From positions 620,001-684,000 of the forward strand of contig NZ_JAGIPG010000002.1 of the NCBI RefSeq assembly GCF_017877055.1: a stretch of 64,000 bases of DNA. The letters run 5' to 3'. A model generated the notes under the pieces. The model did not search any database, was not told the DNA's origin, and was given only the letters and a program-made list of their open reading frames with translations. The DNA comes from Neorhizobium galegae. GTDB taxonomy: Bacteria > Pseudomonadota > Alphaproteobacteria > Rhizobiales > Rhizobiaceae. Below are positions 8,408-16,774 of the stretch, piece after piece. How positions within the stretch are numbered: position 1 is the stretch's first letter; each line of letters starts with the position of its first letter. The position numbers were made by a program, and so were the translations under genes.

Positions 8408-9162
8408 GGTGCTTTTCCGGAGGCCCAAAGGTCTTCGAGAAGGTTCTTCTCGCGCAGCGTGTCCATCGGCTGCCAGAAACCTTCATGCTCGTAGGCCATC
8501 AGTTCGCCCATCGTGGCGAGGTTCGCCATCGGCGCAGACTCCCACGGAATGTTGTCGCCCTCGATGAGGTCGATGCATTTCGGCGAAAGCACGAAGAAAC
8601 CGCCATTGATCATGCCGCCATCGCCGCGCGGCTTTTCGACGAAGCCGGTGACCTGGTTGCCGGAGCGTTCGAGCGCGCCGTAACGGCCCGGCGGGTGGAC
8701 GGCGGTGACCGTCGCATTCCTGCCATGCGAACGATGGAAGCGGACGAGTTCGGTGATATTCACGTCGCTCAGGCCGTCGCCATAGGTGAAGCAGAAGCTT
8801 TCCTCGTTGCGCAGATATTCGGAGACGCGCTTCAGGCGGCCGCCTGTCATCGTCGCTTCGCCAGTATCGATCAGCGTGACTTTCCAGGGCTCGGCGCTGC
8901 GGCGATGGACCTGCTTTTCGTTATAGGCCATGTCGAAGGTGACGTCCGACATGTGCAGGAAGTAGTTCGCGAAATACTCCTTGATGACGTAGCCCTTGTA
9001 TCCGCAGCAGATGATGAACTCGTTCACGCCGTGGGCGGAGTAGAGTTTCATGATGTGCCACAGGATCGGCCGTCCGCCGATTTCGATCATCGGCTTGGGC
9101 TTGAGATGCGTCTCCTCGGAGATGCGGGTTCCCAACCCACCGGCGAGAATTACAGCTTTCAA
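8389..9162 (-). CDS. rfbF: Glucose-1-phosphate cytidylyltransferase
   Basis: This enzyme makes CDP-glucose from CTP and glucose-1-phosphate, the committing step for CDP-linked deoxysugars. All family landmarks are visible: [83 protein letters not shown] and [15 protein letters not shown]. The 257-residue length is exact for RfbF. It is followed by rfbG in the same direction with overlapping ends, and preceded by a GT2 gene across a 99-base gap. Confidence 0.96.
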   Translation of the reverse strand: MKAVILAGGLGTRISEETHLKPKPMIEIGGRPILWHIMKLYSAHGVNEFIICCGYKGYVIKEYFANYFLHMSDVTFDMAYNEKQVHRRSAEPWKVTLIDTGEATMTGGRLKRVSEYLRNEESFCFTYGDGLSDVNITELVRFHRSHGRNATVTAVHPPGRYGALERSGNQVTGFVEKPRGDGGMINGGFFVLSPKCIDLIEGDNIPWESAPMANLATMGELMAYEHEGFWQPMDTLREKNLLEDLWASGKAPWKIWP

Positions 9163-9261
9163 TTCCGTCTCTCCGTAACTGACGGCTTATCCATTGAACG
9201 ACGACCGCCAGCAAACCATGCGAATAGGCTTCTCTGGCGATCGGCTAAACGCCTTCATGCG

Positions 9262-10509
9262 CTAGAGCAAAATGGTCTTGATCAGGTCGTCCTGGGCAAA
9301 CACGAGGTTCGGCAAATAACCCATTTCCACGAAACGGATGCGCTCTTCCGGCAAGTGTACCAGGATCGCCGTATTCTCGAGTTGCGCGGGCGTAGGTTCC
9401 GCCGGCTCGTCGATGATCTCCAGTCGCGAAGGCAACCTTACCCTTTGGAGCCGTTCCTTGAGGGTTACGATGTCCGGATATCCGGAGATGACGAGGTTCT
9501 CGATACCTGCAGTTACCCCCAGCTGCCAGGAAAGGGTCTGCAGCGCCGTTGCAAGCAATCCGCCTTCCTTGAAGGACATGACCTCCGGATGCTCGTCGAA
9601 GCCTCCGAAGACCATTCTGGTATAGACCTCGTACGCCTTCACATATTCGCGCATGCCGACGAGCAGTCGCATCGAGACGGCCATCCGCTGCAGCGTGAAG
9701 TTTCTGCAGAGATGCTCCTGGGTCGCGCGTTCGTCGGGCGAGGTGCCGACCTTGCCGCGTTTGGATGCGAAATAGAGGAAGTATTCCAGGCCGCCGCGGT
9801 ACTGGTCCCATCCGGTCGCCGCGATCTGAGCGCCCCCCTGAACACGATCGCGTTCGACGCCGGATGCGATGACCTGACGATAGAAGGGCGTCTTGCGGAA
9901 AGCGATGTCACCCTGGTCCAGGAAGTGGGCAAGCATGGGGAAGGGGTAGAAGCAGATATCCCTGGGAACCCATGAGGACCGGAAAGCGCTGGCGCGGTAG
10001 ATACCGATTTCAGGGAAGATGTGGCCCCGGAACATATAGTTGAAAACTTCGGCGAAGCTTTTCTGCGGAAAAACCTTGTCTTCGTTGACCGTGTAGAACA
10101 GTCCGCCCTCGACTTCGTTGATGCCGTCATACATCGCCCACGGCGCATGGCAGACCGTAATGTTCGGATTCTCATCGAGGTAAGCAACGATATTGGCGAC
10201 TTCCTGCGGGATCAGGCGATCGTCGTCGGCGAGGTAGAGGAGGTATTCGCCGCGTCCCAGCCGCAGGGAGCTGCTCATGTTGGGGATCATCCCCACATTC
10301 TCCGCACCCCTGACATACCGGATCGGCATTCCCCGCTCGATGAATTCCTTGGCGACCGCGCCGGTATTGTCCGTCGAGGCGTTGTCGGAAATGACGATTT
10401 CATAGGGGAAATCGAAGCGGAAATCGCGATGGCACCGTTCCAGGCAATCGTGAAGGTGTTTCTCACGGTTGTAGGTGGGGATGCATATGCTGAGTTTGAT
10501 GGAAGTCAC
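9262..10509 (-). CDS. Family 2 glycosyltransferase
   Basis: The protein has 415 residues. The N-terminal GT-A domain begins KLSICIPTYNREKHL, has the nucleotide-binding VISDNASTDNT, and the metal-binding YLLYLADDDRLIP (DxD type). The remaining 250 or so residues are mostly helical with no motif I can name. It heads the minus-strand cluster, divergent from fliP. The donor is unknown; the CDP-deoxysugar made by the neighbouring genes is the obvious candidate. It could extend a glycan on flagellin or act on a lipid-linked or LPS acceptor. Confidence 0.82.
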   Translation of the reverse strand: MTSIKLSICIPTYNREKHLHDCLERCHRDFRFDFPYEIVISDNASTDNTGAVAKEFIERGMPIRYVRGAENVGMIPNMSSSLRLGRGEYLLYLADDDRLIPQEVANIVAYLDENPNITVCHAPWAMYDGINEVEGGLFYTVNEDKVFPQKSFAEVFNYMFRGHIFPEIGIYRASAFRSSWVPRDICFYPFPMLAHFLDQGDIAFRKTPFYRQVIASGVERDRVQGGAQIAATGWDQYRGGLEYFLYFASKRGKVGTSPDERATQEHLCRNFTLQRMAVSMRLLVGMREYVKAYEVYTRMVFGGFDEHPEVMSFKEGGLLATALQTLSWQLGVTAGIENLVISGYPDIVTLKERLQRVRLPSRLEIIDEPAEPTPAQLENTAILVHLPEERIRFVEMGYLPNLVFAQDDLIKTILL

Positions 10510-10839
10510 CGAATTTCCTCGACCTGATTTGTTCGAAAACGCACCGGGTTCGCCGCAAGCAAGGGACGCTCAGCGGCGGATGTTCCGAGGCGCTTCCGAT
10601 CGACGTGAGAGCCGGCATGGGGCTTTTCCAGGCTCTGTACGTCCATTAGCTATTCCTGGATTGAGGCTATTCGACCAGACTTGCGCCAGGCTGAATGAAG
10701 ATCGCGTCGGCAACCCAGGCATTGGTTCGACTAGAGCGGCGTCCTTTCTGTGTACGACTCCCCGCACCCGGCCCACAGGTGTTGACCTGCATTGGTCAGG
10801 GTGACTATCGAAGATGACGCAAAGGACCTTCGTGATCGC
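10510..10839. other. Divergent intergenic region between the GT2 gene and fliP
   Basis: These 330 bases separate the minus-strand GT2 gene from fliP. Two open frames here (10475-10804 plus, 10570-10905 minus) have no recognisable protein character. The region must hold a promoter for fliP, which here is cut off from the fliL operon, and probably one for the glycan cluster. A small inverted repeat (TGACC 10783-10787, GGTCA 10794-10798) lies about 40 bases before the fliP start and may be an operator. Confidence 0.5.
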
Positions 10840-11577
10840 ATGATTCGGCTGATCTACCTGTTCGTCGCTCTGATGGCGGCACCCGGGCTCGCGCTCGCCC
10901 AGCAATCGCCTGCGGATCTTCTCAATCTGCCGGTCGATGGTTCCGCAGCCGCGTGGATCATCCGGACTTTCGGGCTGTTGACGGTTCTCTCCGTCGCCCC
11001 CGGCATCCTGATCATGGTCACGAGTTTTCCACGGATCGTGATCGCCTTCTCGATCCTGCGCTCAGGCATGGGCCTGTCGACCGCGCCGTCGAACATGATC
11101 TTGGTTTCCATGGCGCTGTTCATGACGTTTTACGTCATGTCGCCCACCTTCGACAGGGCATGGAACGAGGGTGTCCAACCGCTTCTTCAAAACCGGGTCA
11201 CCGAGGCGGAGGCGGTTCAACGGATCGCGGAGCCGTTCAGGGTGTTCATGTCCGCCAATACGCGCGACAAGGATCTGGAACTCTTTGTCGAAATCGCCCG
11301 TGAGCGAAACCAGTCCGTTGGTACGCCGCAAGCCGTCGATTACCGCGTCCTGATCCCAGCCTTCATGCTCTCGGAAATACGGCGCGGTTTCGAGATCGGT
11401 TTCCTGATCATCCTGCCGTTCCTGGTCATCGACATGATCGTCGCGGCAATCACCATGGCTATGGGTATGATGATGCTACCGCCGACATCGATCTCGCTGC
11501 CCTTCAAGATCCTTTTCTTTGTCCTGATCGACGGCTGGAACCTGCTGGTCGGGAGCCTGGTTCGTTCCTTCAATTAG
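10840..11577 (+). CDS. fliP: Flagellar export apparatus protein FliP
   Basis: FliP builds the export-gate core with FliQ and FliR, both encoded later in this window. The start ATG 10840 gives 245 residues, the standard length, beginning MIRLIYLFVALMAAPG, a cleavable signal peptide. Family blocks are clear: SVAPGILIMVTSFPRIVIAF, APSNMILVSMALFMTFYVM, LIPAFMLSEIRRGFEIGF and LPFKILFFVLIDGWNLLVGSL. It stands alone, flanked by the glycan cluster and by a convergent glycosyltransferase gene, unlike the usual fliL-fliP linkage. Confidence 0.96.
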   Translation: MIRLIYLFVALMAAPGLALAQQSPADLLNLPVDGSAAAWIIRTFGLLTVLSVAPGILIMVTSFPRIVIAFSILRSGMGLSTAPSNMILVSMALFMTFYVMSPTFDRAWNEGVQPLLQNRVTEAEAVQRIAEPFRVFMSANTRDKDLELFVEIARERNQSVGTPQAVDYRVLIPAFMLSEIRRGFEIGFLIILPFLVIDMIVAAITMAMGMMMLPPTSISLPFKILFFVLIDGWNLLVGSLVRSFN

Positions 11578-11597
11578 CTGGCAGCAGAGCTGCTGAA

Positions 11598-11630
11598 ATG
11601 GAAACGGCGGGGGATCCCCGCCGTTTCCAT
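11598..11630. terminator. Perfect hairpin between convergent fliP and the SPINDLY-like gene
   Basis: A 15-bp perfect inverted repeat (11598-11612 with 11616-11630) has a 3-base loop. It lacks a T run on either side but lies exactly between two convergent stops (11577 and 11636), so it probably ends or protects both messages. Confidence 0.65.
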
Positions 11631-11635
11631 TCGCA

Positions 11636-13642
11636 TCAGTTACTGCGGGAGCTGAAGGGGCCTTCCCGCGGCGGAAGGGCCGGGACGCTGAAGTGGTCGG
11701 GCTTGATCTTGGCCTTGGCCCGGTCCGCCATCATCGTGTAGGCGGTCTCAAGATGCCGGCAATAGCGTTCGGCGTCGAACAGCGGGTGCGTGAAGCGGTT
11801 TGCCTCGAGCCGTTTCCGGACCTCTTTGAGCTCCTCGCGGTTGTTGTAGTAGTGGACGGCGCGGCGAACGAAGTCATCCTTGTCCTCGGCAACCATTTCC
11901 GGAAGGCCCAGGGCATTCAGCAGGCTTTCGCTGACGCGCGACGCAAAGTTCTTGCCCTTGTGCGTCAGCATTGGAAGCCCGGCCCAGAGCTTTTCCGAGG
12001 TCGTGGTATGGCCGTTGTAAGGATAGGTATCGAGACCGAGATCGGTCAGGCCGATACGGTTGATATAGGCCGCGTAGTTGTTGACGCGATCGCCGAACAT
12101 CAGACGGCTCTCGGGGATTCCCGCTTCCGCAAAGGCCTTGATCAGGTTCTTTCGAGCACCGAACCGTTCGCGGCAGATCAGGAACAGATAGCTCTCCGGG
12201 GTTTCCTTGAGGACGCGTACCCAAAGGTCGATGGTTGCGGGCGTGAATTTCCAGTGGCTGTGGAAGCACGAGAAGATGAAGGCGTCCTGCGGCATGTCGC
12301 AGAGCGCCCGATCGATCGGCTGCGGCATCGGGCGGTGAACCGCTTCGTTCGGGAAGAACGTCTCGGGCATCCAGCAGATCTTCTCGTAATAATGCGGGAA
12401 GGAGCTTTCCGGAACCACCGTGCTGTCGGCGATGAGATAGTCGATGTCGACGTTGACCACGGTGCCCGGATAGCCGAGCCAGGTCACGTGCACGGGCGCG
12501 GTCTGCCGGTTCATCACGAATACCCGGTTTTCCGCAGTGTGCCCCTGCAGGTCGACGAGGATGTCGATATTCTCGGCCTTGATGGCTTCGGCCGCCTCGT
12601 CATCCGTCATGCCCCGGATCCGGACAACCCTGCCCCATTCCTCGCGGATGGCGTTGTTGTCGTTGCGCAGCCGTTCGGCAGGAGCGTTGCAGAAGAGCGT
12701 GATGTCGAAACGGCTCTTGTCGTGCGATTCCAATATGCCGCGAAGCGCCTTCATGACGGCGTGTTCCGTCCAAAGGTCGGCAGAGAGATAGCCGATGCGC
12801 AATTTATGACCCCAGCGATGCGGCATGTTATGCCTTTTCGAGGCGGCATTCTTGGGCTTCCGTTCACCCATTCTGGCGCCTGCAATGGCGTTCGTCTTTT
12901 CATCGTCGCACCAGCGCAGATTGAAGAGCGATACCTCGTCGGCAACCGCTTCGAATTCGCCCCTGGCGATTTCCTCGAATTGGATAGGCTCGTATTTGCG
13001 GATGATATCGTAATCGAGGGCGTCTCTCATAGCTGAGAGATAGAAATTGCGCACGATCCGATCCTCGGGATCTTTCTCGAAGATCTCCAGGATGCACTTG
13101 TTCTCTTCGTCGCTGCGATCCTGGAGCCGGATCGAGCGGGCAGCGAGCTGGCGGTGTGTCGGCTCGTCGCTTCTTGCCAGCGTATTGCGGAAAGCTTCGG
13201 CGCCTTCCAGTTCCTGGCGCATCAGAGCGCCGGACATCAGGACAGCCATGTCCGGATCGGCAATCGCCTCTTTGAGGTTGCGCGCACCGAGGCGCAGGAC
13301 GTTGATGTCGTCGTTATTGGAGAAATGAAGGCGCATGGCTTCGCGCGTGTACTTGAGCTTATGCGGAGATTCCATCTCGCCGGCAATTTGGAAAGCCTGA
13401 GCGGCCTCGGTCTTCATCTTGAGCTTCAACAGGGTGGCGCCCAGGAGTGCGTAGTGCCTCGGATCCTTGTGAACATCCAGCAGCTTGTTCAGGATGCCCA
13501 ATACATCGTGATATTCTTTTTTGTCGAAGTGATTTTGTGCTGCGACGTATTGCCGTTGTATCTTCAGGGGTTTCAAGGCTTCCCGCTCCAGTAAAGTTGT
13601 GCCGGCGTCCCGGCAAATCGGCTTCACCGCGCATCGTGGCAA
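11636..13642 (-). CDS. TPR / SPINDLY-type O-linked glycosyltransferase (GT41-like)
   Basis: This 668-residue soluble protein has an N-terminal helical repeat region (TPR-like, about residues 30-150) and a C-terminal OGT/SPINDLY domain from about 280. OGT landmarks include RIGYLSADLWTEHAVM (catalytic-His region), ILVDLQGHTAENRV, APVHVTWLGYPGT, DYLIADSTVVP, DLGLDTYPYNGHTTTSEKLW, WAGLPMLTHKGKNFASR and VSESLLNALGLPE. GT41 enzymes attach sugars to Ser/Thr of cytoplasmic proteins. The gene starts 262 bases upstream of, and divergent from, the first flagellin, so flagellins are the likely substrates (inference). The start is uncertain; internal TTG codons some 20 residues in would also fit. Confidence 0.88.
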   Translation of the reverse strand: MPRCAVKPICRDAGTTLLEREALKPLKIQRQYVAAQNHFDKKEYHDVLGILNKLLDVHKDPRHYALLGATLLKLKMKTEAAQAFQIAGEMESPHKLKYTREAMRLHFSNNDDINVLRLGARNLKEAIADPDMAVLMSGALMRQELEGAEAFRNTLARSDEPTHRQLAARSIRLQDRSDEENKCILEIFEKDPEDRIVRNFYLSAMRDALDYDIIRKYEPIQFEEIARGEFEAVADEVSLFNLRWCDDEKTNAIAGARMGERKPKNAASKRHNMPHRWGHKLRIGYLSADLWTEHAVMKALRGILESHDKSRFDITLFCNAPAERLRNDNNAIREEWGRVVRIRGMTDDEAAEAIKAENIDILVDLQGHTAENRVFVMNRQTAPVHVTWLGYPGTVVNVDIDYLIADSTVVPESSFPHYYEKICWMPETFFPNEAVHRPMPQPIDRALCDMPQDAFIFSCFHSHWKFTPATIDLWVRVLKETPESYLFLICRERFGARKNLIKAFAEAGIPESRLMFGDRVNNYAAYINRIGLTDLGLDTYPYNGHTTTSEKLWAGLPMLTHKGKNFASRVSESLLNALGLPEMVAEDKDDFVRRAVHYYNNREELKEVRKRLEANRFTHPLFDAERYCRHLETAYTMMADRAKAKIKPDHFSVPALPPREGPFSSRSN

Positions 13643-13820
13643 GCCAAGCTTGCATGAAGCCGACCTCCCTTAACCGGGCTCCTCGTATACCTTTCGTTAA
13701 TTATGCTGGTCGAACGGTTTCCGGGTTCTCGTTCTGTTTAAAGAACTTAGCAAGGAATTGCTGCGAGATTTGCCTCACACGACGGGTTTGGTGTTCCTTC
13801 GGAGCGAAGGTACCGAGTTG

Positions 13821-13854
13821 GCATGATGCCGGACCGAAGTGCCGGTAATATAAT
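13821..13854 (+). promoter_or_regulatory. Predicted promoter of flagellin 1
   Basis: GCATGATGC (13821-13829) and a perfect TATAAT (13849-13854) are separated by 19 bases and flanked by CCGG. All five flagellin genes have the same pair of elements at 16-19 base spacing, which is the evidence for a promoter. Confidence 0.6.
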
Positions 13855-13864
13855 CAGTCCGGTA

Positions 13865-13897
13865 TGTCCCCCTCCAAGTATTTAGTTCAAAGGGACA
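13865..13897 (+). promoter_or_regulatory. Leader stem masking the flagellin 1 ribosome binding site
   Basis: TGTCCC (13865-13870) is perfectly complementary to GGGACA (13892-13897), which contains the Shine-Dalgarno core 8 bases before the ATG. Flagellins 2-4 keep the pairing with a different base at one position. Confidence 0.55.
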
Positions 13898-13904
13898 ATC
13901 AACT

Positions 13905-15170
13905 ATGGCTAGCATTCTCACCAACGTGTCGGCGATGGCCGCGCTTCAGACGCTGCGCGGCATCAGCAACGACATGGAATCGACGCAGAGCCGCGTTTCT
14001 TCCGGTCTGCGTGTCGGTTCTGCTTCCGACAACGCCGCCTATTGGTCGATCGCGACCACCATGCGTTCCGACAAGGGTTCGCTCTCGACGGTTCAGGACG
14101 CACTCGGCCTCGGCGCCGCCAAGGTCGACACTGCCTATTCCGCCATGGAATCGGCCATCGACGTCGTCACCGAAATCAAGAACAAGCTGGTTGCCGCTTC
14201 CGAACCGGGCGTCGACAAGTCCAAGGTCCAGGAAGAAATCACCCAGCTGCAGAGCCAGCTGAAGAGCATCGCTTCCTCCGCTTCGTTCTCCGGCGAAAAC
14301 TGGCTCCAGGCTGAAATCGGCGGCACTCAGAACGCGACCACGGGCGTCATTGATGCCGGCACCGCAATCACCAAGCAGCTCATCGGTTCGTTCGTTCGCG
14401 ACAGCGACGGCAATGTCTCGGTCAAGTCCGTCAACGTCGTCCTCGACGAGACCAACGTCCTGTTCGACTTGAGCGGTGGCCGCGGCGGCCTTCTCGACCA
14501 GAACGCCCTCAACGGTTTCCGCGCCATCAACTTCGACGACGGCACGACCAACCACAAGGAATACTTCGGCAAGATCAACACGTCGGCGATCTATTCGACC
14601 ACTGCCCAGTGGAAGGACATCGGCGGCGGCGTGTTCATGAAGGGCGACACCAACGGCGTCTACTCTTCGGGCTCCAACGGCACCTACATGATCAAGGTCG
14701 GCGGCGCTTACATCGACGCAGTCTACACCACCAAGGGCTACGACTTCTCGGCTGGTGCGACTGCGACGGCCGGCATCAAGTACGGAGCGGATATCTCCGT
14801 TTCCGACCTCGACATCACCAAGCTCGAAGATTACCGCGACTCCAGCGGTGTCAGCTACCTTGGTCTGGGTACCAAAGCCAGCGATGAGGATCTCATGCAG
14901 GCACTGACCTCGTTCGTCGACGGTCAGCTGGAAGCGATGGGCAGTGCTGCGGCCAAGCTCGGCGCCGTATCGAAGCGCATCGACATGCAGTCGGACTTCG
15001 TCTCCAAGCTCACCGACTCGATCGACAAGGGTGTCGGCCGACTGGTGGATGCGGACATGAACGAAGAGTCGACCAAGCTCAAGGCACTGCAGACCCAGCA
15101 GCAGCTGGCGATCCAGTCGCTCTCGATCGCCAACTCCGACTCGCAGAACATCCTGTCGCTCTTCCGTTAA
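13905..15170 (+). CDS. flaA: Flagellin 1
   Basis: This is a filament subunit of 421 residues. The N-terminal D0/D1 region (MASILTNVSAMAALQTLR, then QSRVSSGLRVGSASDNAAYW) and the C-terminal part (KALQTQQQLAIQSLSIANSD, ending NILSLFR) are the conserved assembly and export ends. The middle (about 150-300) is the variable surface domain, rich in Ser, Thr and Gly and so a candidate for O-glycosylation. It is first of five tandem copies and divergent from the SPINDLY-type glycosyltransferase. The flaA name follows rhizobial gene order. It has its own promoter, leader stem and terminator, so it can be a single-gene transcript. Confidence 0.95.
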   Translation: MASILTNVSAMAALQTLRGISNDMESTQSRVSSGLRVGSASDNAAYWSIATTMRSDKGSLSTVQDALGLGAAKVDTAYSAMESAIDVVTEIKNKLVAASEPGVDKSKVQEEITQLQSQLKSIASSASFSGENWLQAEIGGTQNATTGVIDAGTAITKQLIGSFVRDSDGNVSVKSVNVVLDETNVLFDLSGGRGGLLDQNALNGFRAINFDDGTTNHKEYFGKINTSAIYSTTAQWKDIGGGVFMKGDTNGVYSSGSNGTYMIKVGGAYIDAVYTTKGYDFSAGATATAGIKYGADISVSDLDITKLEDYRDSSGVSYLGLGTKASDEDLMQALTSFVDGQLEAMGSAAAKLGAVSKRIDMQSDFVSKLTDSIDKGVGRLVDADMNEESTKLKALQTQQQLAIQSLSIANSDSQNILSLFR

Positions 15171-15223
15171 TCGAACCAGGGAAAATGGCGCGGAGGCTGA
15201 CCGCGTTATTGACCTTCAAAAAG

Positions 15224-15254
15224 AGCCGCGTCCGAATTCGGACGCGGCTTTTTT
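15224..15254 (+). terminator. Terminator of flagellin 1
   Basis: A 26-base perfect palindrome (15224-15249) is followed by a T run to 15254. The flagellin 2 terminator has almost the same stem, showing that the duplication included the 3' region. Confidence 0.92.
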
Positions 15255-15321
15255 ATTCTCTCTGGTTCGCTTCAATGTTCCTTAATCATATTGCTGCATT
15301 CTTGGGCCATCGAAACGGTGA

Positions 15322-15348
15322 GTTAACCAAGAAAATTAAATGGTTAAC
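15322..15348 (+). promoter_or_regulatory. Paired GTTAAC sites upstream of flagellin 2
   Basis: GTTAACCA (15322-15329) and TGGTTAAC (15341-15348) form an inverted repeat with GTTAAC cores 21 bases apart, ending 2 bases before the GCATGATGC promoter element. This is a likely activator site; Rem, encoded at 27245, is the obvious candidate (inference). Confidence 0.5.
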
Positions 15349-15350
15349 AA

Positions 15351-15381
15351 GCATGATGCTGACCGCGTTTCCCGGTGTAAT
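15351..15381 (+). promoter_or_regulatory. Predicted promoter of flagellin 2
   Basis: GCATGATGC (15351-15359), 16 bases, then TGTAAT (15376-15381) flanked by CCGG. The predicted transcript start would fall close to 15388. Confidence 0.6.
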
Positions 15382-15387
15382 CCGGAA

Positions 15388-15420
15388 TGTCCCTTCCTAC
15401 AATTAGCCATTCAAGGGGCA
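15388..15420 (+). promoter_or_regulatory. Leader stem masking the flagellin 2 ribosome binding site
   Basis: TGTCCCTT (15388-15395) can pair with AAGGGGCA (15413-15420) over 8 bases, including one G-U pair. The right arm is the Shine-Dalgarno sequence, 6 bases before the ATG. Confidence 0.55.
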
Positions 15421-15426
15421 ATCAAT

Positions 15427-16692
15427 ATGACTAGCATTCTCACCAACGTTGCAGCTATGTCTGCTCTGCAGACGCTGCGCGGCATCAGCAACGACATGGA
15501 ATCGACGCAGAGCCGCGTTTCTTCCGGTCTGCGTGTCGGTTCTGCTTCCGACAACGCCGCCTATTGGTCGATCGCGACCACCATGCGTTCCGACAAGGGC
15601 TCGCTCTCGACGGTTCAGGACGCACTCGGCCTCGGCGCCGCCAAGGTCGACACTGCCTATTCCGCCATGGAATCGGCCATCGACGTCGTCACCGAAATCA
15701 AGAACAAGCTGGTTGCCGCTTCCGAACCGGGCGTCGACAAGTCCAAGGTCCAGGAAGAAATCACCCAGCTGCAGAGCCAGCTGAAGAGCATCGCTTCCTC
15801 CGCTTCGTTCTCCGGCGAAAACTGGCTCCAGGCCGAAATCGGCGGCTCGCAGAGCGCGACCACCGGCATCATCTACGCCTCCAGCGAAATCACCAAGCAG
15901 CTCGTCGGTTCGTTCATCCGTGATGCCGACGGCAACGTCGCGGTCAAGACCATCAACGTCCTCCTCGACGAACAGAACGTCCTGTTCGACTTGAGCGGCG
16001 GCCACGGCGGTCTTCTCGACAGCAACGCCCTCAACGGTTTCCGTGCCATCAACTTCGACGACGGCACGACCAACCACAAGGAATACTTCGGCAAGATCAA
16101 CACGTCCGCCTACTACGCCACCAATGCTCTCTGGAAGGATATCGGCGGCGGCGTGTTCATGAAGGGCGACACCAACGGCGTCTACTCTTCGGGCTCCAAC
16201 GGCACCTACATGATCAAGGTCGGCGGCGCTTACATCGACGCAGTCTACACCACCAAGGGCTACGACTTCTCGGCTGGTGCGACTGCGACGGCCGGCATCA
16301 AGTACGGCACGGACATCTCCGTTTCCGACCTCGACATCACCAAGCTCGAAGATTACCGCGACTCCAGCGGTGTCAGCTACCTCGGCCTCGGCACCAGAGC
16401 CAGCGATGAAGACCTCATGGCTGCACTGACCTCGTTCGTCGATGGCCAGCTCGAAGCGATGAACAGCGCGGCTGCCAAGCTCGGCGCGGTCTCGAAGCGT
16501 CTCGATATGCAGACCGACTTCGTCTCCAAGCTGACGGACTCCTTCGACAAGGGTGTCGGCCGACTGGTGGATGCGGACATGAACGAAGAGTCGACCAGGC
16601 TCAAGGCACTGCAGACCCAGCAGCAGCTGGCGATCCAGTCGCTCTCGATTGCCAACTCCGACTCGCAGAACATCCTGTCGCTGTTCCGTTAA
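15427..16692 (+). CDS. flaB: Flagellin 2
   Basis: A 421-residue flagellin nearly identical to flagellin 1 at both ends. The start is ATG 15427 (MTSILTNVAAMSALQTLR), which follows the masked AAGGGG ribosome binding site; an upstream in-frame ATG at 15340 has no such site and lies inside the promoter. About 200 bases of the D1 coding region are identical with flagellins 1 and 3, and the central domain differs at scattered residues (for example SSEITKQLVGSFIRDADGN). Separate promoter and terminator. Confidence 0.95.
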   Translation: MTSILTNVAAMSALQTLRGISNDMESTQSRVSSGLRVGSASDNAAYWSIATTMRSDKGSLSTVQDALGLGAAKVDTAYSAMESAIDVVTEIKNKLVAASEPGVDKSKVQEEITQLQSQLKSIASSASFSGENWLQAEIGGSQSATTGIIYASSEITKQLVGSFIRDADGNVAVKTINVLLDEQNVLFDLSGGHGGLLDSNALNGFRAINFDDGTTNHKEYFGKINTSAYYATNALWKDIGGGVFMKGDTNGVYSSGSNGTYMIKVGGAYIDAVYTTKGYDFSAGATATAGIKYGTDISVSDLDITKLEDYRDSSGVSYLGLGTRASDEDLMAALTSFVDGQLEAMNSAAAKLGAVSKRLDMQTDFVSKLTDSFDKGVGRLVDADMNEESTRLKALQTQQQLAIQSLSIANSDSQNILSLFR

Positions 16693-16745
16693 TCGATACA
16701 GGGAAAATGGCGCGGAGGCTGACCACGCCATGGACTTAAAAAAGG

Positions 16746-16774
16746 GCCGCGTCCGAATTCGGGCGCGGCTTTTT
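16746..16774 (+). terminator. Terminator of flagellin 2
   Basis: A 12-bp stem around GAATTC (16746-16769) with one G-U pair, then a T run. Confidence 0.92.

Noticed and set aside
2889..10509. Cluster is a standard O-antigen 3,6-dideoxyhexose operon
   Set aside because: The RfbH dehydratase and the usual downstream synthases, polymerase and flippase are missing. An O-antigen role is not fully excluded, but it is not the classical set.
2825..10839. Glycan cluster as a recent mobile island
   Set aside because: I looked for tRNA genes, integrase or transposase genes and flanking direct repeats and saw none; base composition by eye matches the surroundings.
10475..10905. Two overlapping open frames in the GT2-fliP gap
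   Set aside because: No recognisable motif, they overlap the starts of two real genes, and the composition is not protein-like.
15403..16731. Long minus-strand open frame (442 codons) opposite flagellin 2, and a similar one opposite flagellin 4 (18408-19682)
   Set aside because: They are mirror frames of high-GC flagellin genes with no family sequence, and the plus-strand products are certain.
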